Below, in pieces: positions 5,853 to 11,439 of a stretch of DNA of 11,595 nt; position 1 is the first letter of the stretch; each line of letters begins with the position of its first letter. The stretch comes from Dehalococcoidia bacterium. GTDB lineage: Bacteria; Chloroflexota; Dehalococcoidia; UBA3495. The notes beneath the pieces are model-generated. The model made no database searches, had not been told where the DNA came from, and saw only the letters and a program-made list of their open reading frames with translations. Position numbers and translations under genes: made by a program. Location: assembly GCA_028822675.1 (NCBI GenBank), contig JAPKDE010000059.1:1-11595 (forward strand). Direction: 5' to 3'.

Positions 5853-7196
5853 TTGTTTAGTCTTTTGAACATGGGGAACCCTTGGCAGGAATCCCCCACC
5901 GGTAAATCAAAGGGAATTTTCTACGGCTGGTGGATGGTAGCCGTCAGTGGCTTCATCATGGTCATCACCTCCGTGCCGATATTCCAGGCGTCTGCGCTCT
6001 GGGCGGTGGCGTTGGAGTCTCAGTTCGGCTGGAGCCGGACTCAGTTGGGTCTGGCCTTGAGTTTCACCAGGGTAGAAGGCAGCCTCACCGGACCCATTGC
6101 CGGATACCTGGTGGACCGCATGGGCACACGGTTCATGGTCTTAACCGGCTTGATGATTCTCACGGTAGGGTTTTTCCTATTTAGCCAAGTACAGAACCTG
6201 TGGATGTTCTACCTGGCTTATTTCGTCATGTCTGTAGGGCAGGGCCAGGCTGGTTGGCTCACTGTGATGACGCTGCTGAACCATTGGTTTGTGCGACACC
6301 GGGGAATGGCCATGGGGCTGGCGATGGTCGGGATGGGCATTGGCGGGTTGTTTCTGATGCCGATGATTGCCTGGCTGATCAACCCTGAGGCTGACCGGTT
6401 GGGCTGGCGGCATACGGTGGAGATTTTTGCGGTTGTTACTTTAGTCTCAGCGGTGGTATTGCCCAAGATAATCCGGAACAAACCCGAGGACATCGGGGCA
6501 TTTCCCGATGGAGAGGTGCGGGGCACCGGTGCCGGTGCCGGTTCCGGGTCAGACTCGAACTCGGACTCGGACAGTTCAAGCCAGGAATTGGATCTGACGA
6601 TTGGACAGGCGCTGCGCACTCAGGCGTTTTGGTGCATTTCATTTGGCCATGGTCTCGGTTCCATGGTTGTGCTGGCCATCATGGCTCATTTGGGATTGCT
6701 GCTGAGCGATTTCGACTACGGTGTGCAGACAGCGGCCTGGATAATCATGGTGCAGACCGGGGTGTCTATCGTGTTCCAGTTTTTTGGCGGCTGGATTGGC
6801 GACCAGATGCCCAAAAATGTAGCGCTGTTCGTGTTTACCATCATACAGGGCATCGGTGTGGTGTTCTTGACCCTAGGCTCGGACCTGATCTATTTCTACG
6901 CCTTTGCGGTGCTGTTTGGCATCGGCTTTGGCGGCCGTACTCCATTGACCACGGCAATCAGGGGCGACTACTTCGGCAGAGCGTCCTTCGGGAAGATATT
7001 GGGTATATCCACTGTTCCCATGAATATTCTGCTGTTGATCGCCGCACCCATGGCCGGGTTCATGCGGGATGAGCTGGGTGATTACGACATGGCATTCCTG
7101 GTTTTGGCCGGACTCAACATGATTGGAGCTGTGTTGTTCCTGGTGGCTAAAAAACCCAAACTTCCGGGCGTATTTCAAGCAACTCCAACGATTTGA
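5853..7196 (+). CDS. Major facilitator superfamily transporter (oxalate/formate-antiporter or monocarboxylate-porter type)
   Basis: An inner-membrane carrier of about 12 helices, 447 residues. MFS motif A is clear between helices 2 and 3: GYLVDRMGTR at residues 84-93. The stretch NHWFVRHRGMAMGLAMVG (143-160) is characteristic of the OFA/MCT branch, which carries small carboxylates. The central cytosolic loop contains an unusual Gly/Ala then Ser/Asp/Asn low-complexity run (224-243). TTG 5853 follows GGAG by 4 nt; TTG 5865 and ATG 5871 are alternatives with poorer spacing, and the conserved part begins at GIFYGWWM either way. It is divergently transcribed from the first luciferase-like monooxygenase, so it may handle that enzyme's substrate or product, though this is positional inference. 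The substrate is unknown. Confidence 0.87.
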   Translation: MFSLLNMGNPWQESPTGKSKGIFYGWWMVAVSGFIMVITSVPIFQASALWAVALESQFGWSRTQLGLALSFTRVEGSLTGPIAGYLVDRMGTRFMVLTGLMILTVGFFLFSQVQNLWMFYLAYFVMSVGQGQAGWLTVMTLLNHWFVRHRGMAMGLAMVGMGIGGLFLMPMIAWLINPEADRLGWRHTVEIFAVVTLVSAVVLPKIIRNKPEDIGAFPDGEVRGTGAGAGSGSDSNSDSDSSSQELDLTIGQALRTQAFWCISFGHGLGSMVVLAIMAHLGLLLSDFDYGVQTAAWIIMVQTGVSIVFQFFGGWIGDQMPKNVALFVFTIIQGIGVVFLTLGSDLIYFYAFAVLFGIGFGGRTPLTTAIRGDYFGRASFGKILGISTVPMNILLLIAAPMAGFMRDELGDYDMAFLVLAGLNMIGAVLFLVAKKPKLPGVFQATPTI

Positions 7197-7216
7197 ACAA
7201 GACCTGACTTATGCGC

Positions 7217-7313
7217 ATCCTTCGACGGGTCCGATAAATCGAGACTCTCGACTTTAGTCGGAACTCAGGACGAACGAAATTGTGGCAACCATCGACCCCA
7301 ACCGTCATTCCGG
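7217..7313. repeat. Degenerate intergenic palindromic repeat cluster
   Basis: ATCCTTCGAC (7217-7226) and CTCAGGACGAACG (7264-7276) are the two ends of the unit seen intact at 9059-9084. Here they are separated by 37 bp containing the hairpin CGACTTTAGTCG. A decayed copy of the CGTCATTCC element follows from about 7303 (CGTCATTCCGGAGAAG). No gene is supported between the MFS stop and the terminator at 7379. Confidence 0.5.
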
Positions 7314-7378
7314 AGAAGGCCGCAATCCACTTCGCCACCATGTTCTGCGAACGTGTCCGTTCGTGTTCGGGGAATAAC

Positions 7379-7415
7379 AAAAAGGCTCGGCCAAACAATT
7401 TGGCCGAGCCTTTTG
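7379..7415. terminator. Rho-independent terminator, perfect 16-bp stem
   Basis: 7380-7395 pairs perfectly with 7399-7414 around a CAA loop. The minus-strand reading ends in T5 and lies 30 bp past the stop of the thioredoxin-fold gene. The plus-strand reading has only T4 but could also stop transcripts from the MFS gene 183 bp away. Confidence 0.85.
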
Positions 7416-7444
7416 ATGCTCATAGGGACCTTGGTAATGGGTTG

Positions 7445-8029
7445 TTAGGAGAGGCTGCTGGTCAGCAGTTCCTTCAGTTCCACAACAGTGGCGTCGATCC
7501 AGTCCTGGGCCTTGTCAGCGGTGCGGGCCCGGCGTTGTTGGCCAAACTCGCGTTCGTCAATGTCCGGGTTTTCGGCTCGAATGGCCTGTTCAATTGCACG
7601 CTGCTCTGTGACTGCGACGGCGGGACGTTCGATCCAGTGGCAGATGTACTTGTGGTCGGCAGTGTAGAAAACGGCCACCGGAATGGACAGGTACTCGCCC
7701 TTGTTTAGGTACTCGTTCATGATGTCCATGTGGCTGTCCCTGGGGAATATGCTGATGGGAATTTCAGCCGCTTCCGCGACTCGTGCTAGCACTGGCAGAC
7801 CACGGATAACGTCGCCGCACCAGTCTTCGCCAATGACCATCATCTTGGCTGGGCCGTTGGGGCTCTGTGTTAGCTCTTTGAAGAACTCGGTATCCGCTGC
7901 GCTCAGCGTGAGGCCGTCATAGAATCCCTCAAAACGCTGTTTGTTGACCTTGATCTGGTCCATGTAGTCTGGGTAATTGAAGCCTTGGGCATACCGCTCC
8001 GGGGTCACAACACTATCTTCTCTAGCCAT
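7445..8029 (-). CDS. Thioredoxin-fold protein with WCGD in place of WCGPC
   Basis: 194 residues. EDWCGD at 68-73 followed by GLPVLARVAE (77-86), and the cis-Pro strand SIPVAVFYT (115-123), match the Thioredoxin_9-type family (PF14595-like), cytosolic proteins of uncertain role. Only Cys71 of the usual CxxC pair is present; Asp73 follows Gly72, so it cannot form the standard intramolecular disulfide. It may act through a mixed disulfide, as a reductase of a partner thiol, or as a non-redox binder. The C-terminal 45 residues are a charged helix. I chose ATG 8029 because GGAGGAG lies just upstream; a longer frame to 8116 overlaps the upstream gene and has no such site. It is second in a two-gene operon after the CPAC protein, 83 bp apart. 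The CPAC partner could be its electron donor, which is inference. Confidence 0.82.
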   Translation of the reverse strand: MAREDSVVTPERYAQGFNYPDYMDQIKVNKQRFEGFYDGLTLSAADTEFFKELTQSPNGPAKMMVIGEDWCGDVIRGLPVLARVAEAAEIPISIFPRDSHMDIMNEYLNKGEYLSIPVAVFYTADHKYICHWIERPAVAVTEQRAIEQAIRAENPDIDEREFGQQRRARTADKAQDWIDATVVELKELLTSSLS

Positions 8030-8112
8030 GGCTCCTCCGTTTGATCTAATGAATCTTTGAACAACTATTCTGCTGCAGACTTGGTCGGGCCAACGGCCCG
8101 TTAGCCGATCTC

Positions 8113-8328
8113 TCAACCGGTCTGGCCATTAAAGCCTACCTCTATACGGCCGTCCGGGTAGATGATTATGGGCACTGTGGCGGCGTAATCAAGGGCGGTG
8201 TCCAGGTCATCTTGGTTCTGGTCCACCCTGATTTCCTGGTACTCAATGCCGTCGCGCTTCCAGGCGGCGCGCAGGGCGTCGCAGGCAGGACAGACGGTTA
8301 GCGTATAAACGATGGGTATGTCGGCCAT
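8113..8328 (-). CDS. Glutaredoxin-like thiol-redox protein (CPAC)
   Basis: A short, 71-residue thioredoxin-fold protein. It starts with a beta strand (IPIVYTLTV), then the redox motif C13-P-A-C16 and a helix. The cis-Pro TVP is at 51-53 and the last strand/turn is PIIIYPDGRIEVGF. This arrangement matches glutaredoxin and NrdH-type proteins, slightly shorter than the usual 75-85. CPAC is less common than CPYC. ATG 8328 has GGGAG 10 nt upstream. It is the first gene of a leftward operon with the WCGD thioredoxin-fold protein and is preceded by a good promoter at 8370-8398. Likely role: cytosolic dithiol-disulfide exchange; the partner is unknown. Confidence 0.83.
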   Translation of the reverse strand: MADIPIVYTLTVCPACDALRAAWKRDGIEYQEIRVDQNQDDLDTALDYAATVPIIIYPDGRIEVGFNGQTG

Positions 8329-8369
8329 GAAGAAGGCTCCCTAATCTTTAATAAGCGCCAGAGGGGAAC

Positions 8370-8398
8370 ATTCTACAACTACCGCCAACCGGTGTCAT
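8370..8398 (-). promoter_or_regulatory. Promoter of the CPAC/WCGD redox operon
   Basis: On the minus strand, ATGACA (8398-8393), a 17-nt spacer and TAGAAT (8375-8370). Both hexamers are one mismatch from consensus and spacing is ideal. The expected start is near 8363, about 35 nt before ATG 8328. Confidence 0.6.
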
Positions 8399-8429
8399 CC
8401 CTCGTGACGAGCACTAAGGAACGAGGCTG

Positions 8430-8458
8430 TTGTCCCTGGATACTCTCGTGGCTATAAT
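8430..8458 (+). promoter_or_regulatory. Promoter of the ABM-domain gene
   Basis: TTGTCC (8430-8435), a 17-nt spacer and a perfect TATAAT (8453-8458). Transcription would start near 8465, about 45 nt before ATG 8511. Its -35 is 31 bp from the -35 of the divergent redox operon, so one regulator could sit between them. Confidence 0.65.
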
Positions 8459-8510
8459 GCCGAGGCAAGTTATCAATTTAGAGACAATAAAAACTGTTCA
8501 TGGAGGAACA

Positions 8511-8825
8511 ATGTTCGCACTATTCGTAACCGCCAAGATCAAGGCTGGACACCGCGCTGAATTCATCGAGGCCACCATGGGTGACGCTGTTGGGTCCAAC
8601 AACGACGAGCCGGGCTGCCTGCAGTTCGACGTTCACGCGAACCCCAATGACGAGAACACCGTATACCTGTATGAGGTCTACGAGAATAAAGACGCTTGGG
8701 AGACCGCCCACCGCTCCGCCCCTCATTACACCAAATGGCGTGAGACGGTTTCCCCTTGGTTTGATGGCGACCCCACCCGTGTGGAGTTGAGCCCCATCTT
8801 CACCAAAGACAAGGGAAAAATCTAG
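8511..8825 (+). CDS. Antibiotic-biosynthesis-monooxygenase (ABM) domain protein, quinol-monooxygenase-like
   Basis: 104 residues forming a single dimeric ferredoxin-like alpha/beta fold. Family features are the N-terminal strand MFALFVTAKIKAG, the EPGCLQFDVH strand at 33-42, VYLYEVYENKDAWETA (51-66) and the His-containing helix HRSAPHYTKW (67-76). Relatives such as YgiN act on quinols without a cofactor; others only bind small ligands, so the reaction here is open. ATG 8511 has GGAGG 5 nt upstream, better than the in-frame upstream TTG at 8430 that lies inside the promoter. It has its own promoter and is followed by a very strong terminator, so it is a single-gene transcript. It is divergent from the thiol-redox operon, which may point to a shared oxidative-stress response. 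Confidence 0.88.
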   Translation: MFALFVTAKIKAGHRAEFIEATMGDAVGSNNDEPGCLQFDVHANPNDENTVYLYEVYENKDAWETAHRSAPHYTKWRETVSPWFDGDPTRVELSPIFTKDKGKI

Positions 8826-8841
8826 GTTTTCAAAACCAGAC

Positions 8842-8896
8842 AACTAGAACAAAAAAGGGCGTCCCGTTTCATCGGGACGCCCTTTTTGTTCTAGTT
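8842..8896. terminator. Very long bidirectional terminator hairpin
   Basis: AACTAGAAC (8842-8850) pairs with GTTCTAGTT (8888-8896). Inside it, A6GGGCGTCCCG pairs with CGGGACGCCCT5 around a TTTCAT loop. The stem is about 24 bp with one unpaired A. It ends the ABM gene (17 bp after its stop) and can stop leftward transcripts from the second luciferase-like gene. Confidence 0.9.
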
Positions 8897-8898
8897 AA

Positions 8899-9199
8899 CT
8901 TCTCAGCCCCCACCCGTCATTCCAGCGAAAGCTGGAATCAACTGCGCCATAACCTAAGTCAGCCGACCAAAACCACCTGCCTACCCGGCCCGCTCATGGT
9001 GTCCTTCCGCGGAAGGATCGAACCACCCGCTTCGCAACAACCCTGCGTGACCCAAGCAATCCTTCGACAAGCTCAGGACGAACGGAACAGGGAGTGCGGC
9101 TGTGCTGGTGGTTGCCAACCAATTCCGCCAGCCCTACCACCCGTCATTCCGACTTTAGTCGGAGCCCGTTGCGCCAAGACTCTGGCCTAGGGAGACAAA
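8899..9199. repeat. Intergenic nest of palindromic repeats
   Basis: This 301-bp spacer has no credible gene. It holds: (a) ATTCCAGC-GAAA-GCTGGAAT (8919-8938), an 8-bp stem with a GNRA-type loop, preceded by CACCCGTC; (b) a perfect 16-bp palindrome TCCTTCCGCGGAAGGA (9002-9017); (c) ATCCTTCGACAAGCTCAGGA and onward (9059-9084), a repeat common in several bacterial genomes; (d) TCCGACTTTAGTCGGA (9148-9163), again preceded by CACCCGTCATT. Elements a and d both lead into a CGCCA motif a few bases downstream. These are probably REP-like dispersed elements. Confidence 0.6.
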
Positions 9200-10255
9200 T
9201 CAGCTATCGCGGAACTTGGGCATGATCTTCTCGCTGAGCAGCCGCATCGATTTGGCGGTATTCTCGCTGGAGATCAGACCACGGTTGGTCAACATCAAGT
9301 TCCTGACACCCATGTCGCGCATCATGGCTATCTGCTCAGTCACCCGCTCCGGTCCTCCGATTAGAAGTTCCCCCACAGTCGGGTCCGGATTTTCAGCGTA
9401 GCCTTCCTTTTTCATGGGAGGCCGCTGCATGTTCACCTCCATCTCCGGAGGGTTCCACTCCTTCCGCACCTCCTCCAGGTACTCGAAGGCGGCGTAATGG
9501 GCGGGCAGATACTCGTCCCAGGCCGCGTCGTTGGTCTCGGCGATATGCATCTCGCGCCAGACCCAGATCTGGTCCAGGTTTTTCTGGACGGCTTCGTCAC
9601 TGAAGCCCGACGCCGACATAGTGTCGCGATAGGCCAGGATTTGCTCTGCAGTGGCATCAAACGTGCCACCCCTGAGCAGCACCGGGCGGCCAATCTTGGC
9701 CAGTTCTATAACAGAAGGCAGAGTGGATGCGGCCCGAGCCAGGGGAGGGTGCGGTTTCTGAAACGGCCTGGGCCGCACGGATGGGAACGCCACCTGCCAA
9801 AACTGGCCCTCGAACTTTACGTTGTCGGTGGTCCAGGCCTTCACCAGCAGCTCTTCGGCCTCGTCCAACTGGGCCTTGCCCAGGCCGGGGGTGGTGCCAA
9901 AGCCCACGTACTCGTAGGCGTTGTAGTTGGAGCCTCGGCCGGTGCCGACGATCAGCCGACCCTTGGACAGGTTGTCCAGCAGCGCGGTCTGATGGGCCAC
10001 CCGCACCGGGTTGTGGAGCGGCAGTTCGATAATGCCAAACCCCAGCGTGATCCTTGACGTCTTGACCGCCACTGCGCTGGCGAAGACCAACGGGTCGCCA
10101 TAAACGCACTCACCGGTGAAGTAATGCTCCGCAAACCAGACGGCGTCCATCCCTAACTCTTCGGCCAAAACCGCCTCGTCCAGACACTGGTCAATCTCCT
10201 GACTGTCCCGGCTGTCATCAAATTTCATGGGATACAGAAAGTGGCCGAATTTCAT
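9200..10255 (-). CDS. Luciferase-like (LLM class) flavin-dependent monooxygenase, second copy
   Basis: A TIM-barrel oxygenase of the bacterial luciferase superfamily, 351 residues, normal length. Key features are MKFGHFLYPM (1-10), AVWFAEHYF (38-46), ITLGFGIIELPLHNPVRVA (69-87) and GRLIVGTGRGSNYNAYEYVG (99-118). Further on are KFEGQFW and the RPRPFQKPHPPLARA segment typical of alkane/aromatic-type LLM proteins. FMN or F420 dependence and substrate cannot be told. It differs from the copy at 4585-5670 in its central region and C-terminus (MEVNMQRPPMKKEGYAENPD insert), so the two are distant paralogues, not a recent duplication. ATG 10255 has AAAGGA 9 nt upstream; ATG 10228 is a weaker alternative. 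It is a lone leftward gene without its own T-run terminator. Confidence 0.88.
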   Translation of the reverse strand: MKFGHFLYPMKFDDSRDSQEIDQCLDEAVLAEELGMDAVWFAEHYFTGECVYGDPLVFASAVAVKTSRITLGFGIIELPLHNPVRVAHQTALLDNLSKGRLIVGTGRGSNYNAYEYVGFGTTPGLGKAQLDEAEELLVKAWTTDNVKFEGQFWQVAFPSVRPRPFQKPHPPLARAASTLPSVIELAKIGRPVLLRGGTFDATAEQILAYRDTMSASGFSDEAVQKNLDQIWVWREMHIAETNDAAWDEYLPAHYAAFEYLEEVRKEWNPPEMEVNMQRPPMKKEGYAENPDPTVGELLIGGPERVTEQIAMMRDMGVRNLMLTNRGLISSENTAKSMRLLSEKIMPKFRDS

Positions 10256-10498
10256 GGTGGTGGTTCCTTTTCGTGGTGGGGTGGTTGGCGGTGGGTATTG
10301 TACTACGGAGGGCGGTGGGCGAGTGGCTTGGAGGTAAAGAGCGAGATCTTCCGAAGGTACCTAACTAGCTCAGTTGTTGCGTATTTACCTAACCGATATA
10401 ATTAGCTATGCAGAGTGAAACTATCGCGATTTCTAATAGTCGATATGATTGCCGGCCCGTGTGAATGATTCGTAACTTATTCGGGAAGGTAAGTAACA
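10256..10498. other. Intergenic region between the luciferase-like gene and the rightward AT-rich block
   Basis: The first 60 bp upstream of the leftward gene are G-rich on the plus strand, with a possible minus-strand -10 (TACAAT, 10303-10298) but no clear -35. The rest turns AT-rich and holds the rightward promoter at 10374-10402. AGCTCAGTTG near 10367 resembles a tRNA D-arm, but no tRNA folds around it. Confidence 0.5.
10374..10402 (+). promoter_or_regulatory. Promoter of the rightward AT-rich block
   Basis: TTGTTG (10374-10379), a 17-nt spacer and a perfect TATAAT (10397-10402). An ATG lies at 10408, six bases after the -10, where transcription should begin. That opens an 18-codon leaderless frame (10408-10464). 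The next start with a ribosome site is ATG 10499. Confidence 0.6.
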
Positions 10499-10717
10499 AT
10501 GCCACCAGTTAATATGAGCGTCAACTCGCGAGACCGGTTGGTTAGGTCTTTAAAGGTGTATTCGTCAGAACTTAAATAAATGATTGATGCCATAGGCGAG
10601 CAGGCAAAGTTCGTTGGGGAAAAGGCAGAGAATCATATCCCTAGGGATCTTTCGGACGAATACCGACTTGCCAAGGAATCAATGCAAATCGTGCTTACCA
10701 AGGGGGTGATGATTTGA
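10499..10717 (+). pseudogene. Small ORF pair interrupted by an in-frame TAA
   Basis: ATG 10499 has GGAAGG 9 nt upstream and encodes 26 residues ending RSLKVYSSELK, then TAA 10577-10579. The same frame resumes at once with ATG 10580 for 45 residues (MIDAIGEQAKFVGEKAENHI and on) to TGA 10715-10717. ATG 10580 has no ribosome site. Joined, it would be a 71-72-residue mostly helical, charged protein, SSELK-x-MIDAIGEQ reading as one continuous amphipathic helix. It overlaps the next gene by three bases at TTGA, suggesting translational coupling. Small size, coupling and the AlbA_2 neighbour recall antitoxin-like first genes, but no family is recognised. Alternatives: two real tiny genes joined TAA-ATG, or a sequence error. 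Confidence 0.4.
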
Positions 10718-10989
10718 GATTCCCTGGTGTAAATCTTTGGGACGATCATTTGAGAGTGACCGCATCCGCTTTATTGCTATACAAAGATGATTTAAATAAT
10801 CGACTCGGGTCGGTAAAATCAGACTTGCTGATGCCGACTGAAGCAAGTTTTCCTATTGAACTTGAATTGAATAACCTCAATCAAGATTTCGATGCGTTTT
10901 ACTTCCAATATGGGGAATCAGCTTTGCTTGAGGAGTTGAGCTCTAGGCGTGAACGAAAATCAGGATTGGCTTATCCAAGTAACATCTAA
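10714..10989 (+). CDS. Hypothetical protein, probable N-terminal part of the AlbA_2 protein
   Basis: I do not recognise this 91-residue segment. TTG 10714 has GGGGG 7 nt upstream and overlaps the previous stop. The protein has several charged stretches, DDHLRVTASALLLYKDDLNN at 10-29 and a Phe/Tyr-rich part (FDAFYFQYGE, 59-68), and ends GLAYPSNI at TAA 10987-10989. There is no signal peptide or membrane helix. The frame continues directly past this TAA into AAELIQEGEGQTIEFKK, the start of an AlbA_2 domain, so this is probably the front part of one 235-codon gene broken by a nonsense codon. Confidence 0.5.
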   Translation: MRFPGVNLWDDHLRVTASALLLYKDDLNNRLGSVKSDLLMPTEASFPIELELNNLNQDFDAFYFQYGESALLEELSSRRERKSGLAYPSNI

Positions 10990-10998
10990 GCCGCTGAG

Positions 10999-11421
10999 TT
11001 GATACAAGAAGGAGAAGGGCAGACCATAGAGTTCAAAAAACAACTCCCGAAACAGGCTGATAGTTTAGCAAAAGAAATTGCAGCTTTTGGTTCTACCAAC
11101 CCTGGCGTAATCCTTCTCGGTGTTGCCAAAAATAGCGATATCATCGGAATAGATGAGATTGCCACCCCTGCTGGGTTCGATGAATTCAGGACCTGGATTG
11201 AAGGAATTTCATCGAACAGCATTATACCGAGTCTGGCGATTCGAGTGAGATCAACTCAAATCGAAGGAAAAAATTTAGCTGTTGTAGAGGTCCCGAAAGG
11301 ACCAGAAGCTGTCTATTACACCAAAAATGGAGTTCCGTATCTCCGCCACGGAAGCTTGTCGAGACCTGCGAATCCCATGGAAGTATATGAACTCATCAAA
11401 AGGCATATTGAGCGGGGCTAA
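10999..11421 (+). CDS. AlbA_2 (Schlafen-type) domain protein, apparently truncated at its N-terminus
   Basis: An AlbA_2 domain (PF04326 family), a putative nucleic-acid-binding fold found in transcription regulators, defence and mobile-element proteins and, in eukaryotes, Schlafens. Visible motifs are GEGQTIEFKKQ (5-15), the helix LAKEIAAFGSTNPG, the strand VILLGVAKNSDIIGID (38-53), and the terminal RHGSLSRPANPMEVYELIKR. From TTG 10999 it is 140 residues, about one domain, with no wing or HATPase extension. TTG 10999 has no ribosome site, and the domain's conserved start (AAELI) lies partly before it, right after TAA 10987-10989. It is most likely the back part of a gene starting at 10714. 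Codon use is AT-richer than in neighbours, consistent with transfer. It converges on the S1-protein gene with an 18-bp gap. Confidence 0.7.
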   Translation: MIQEGEGQTIEFKKQLPKQADSLAKEIAAFGSTNPGVILLGVAKNSDIIGIDEIATPAGFDEFRTWIEGISSNSIIPSLAIRVRSTQIEGKNLAVVEVPKGPEAVYYTKNGVPYLRHGSLSRPANPMEVYELIKRHIERG

Positions 11422-11439
11422 ACTAGCCACCCGAACCCG

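Noticed and set aside
8996..9190. A 64-codon rightward frame
   Set aside because: It runs through three palindromic repeats; ILRQAQDERNR is just the translation of the dispersed TTCGACAAGCTCAGGACG element.
8899..9199. CRISPR array
   Set aside because: The repeats differ from each other and are not evenly spaced; there are no cas genes.
10363..10395. Possible tRNA (AGCTCAGTTG resembles a D-arm)
   Set aside because: No anticodon arm, T-arm (GGTTCRA) or acceptor pairing around it; it overlaps the promoter.
2769..11421. Reassignment of TAA to an amino acid
   Set aside because: Intact enzymes in the window stop at TAA at their expected length (4585, 7445), so TAA is a normal stop here.
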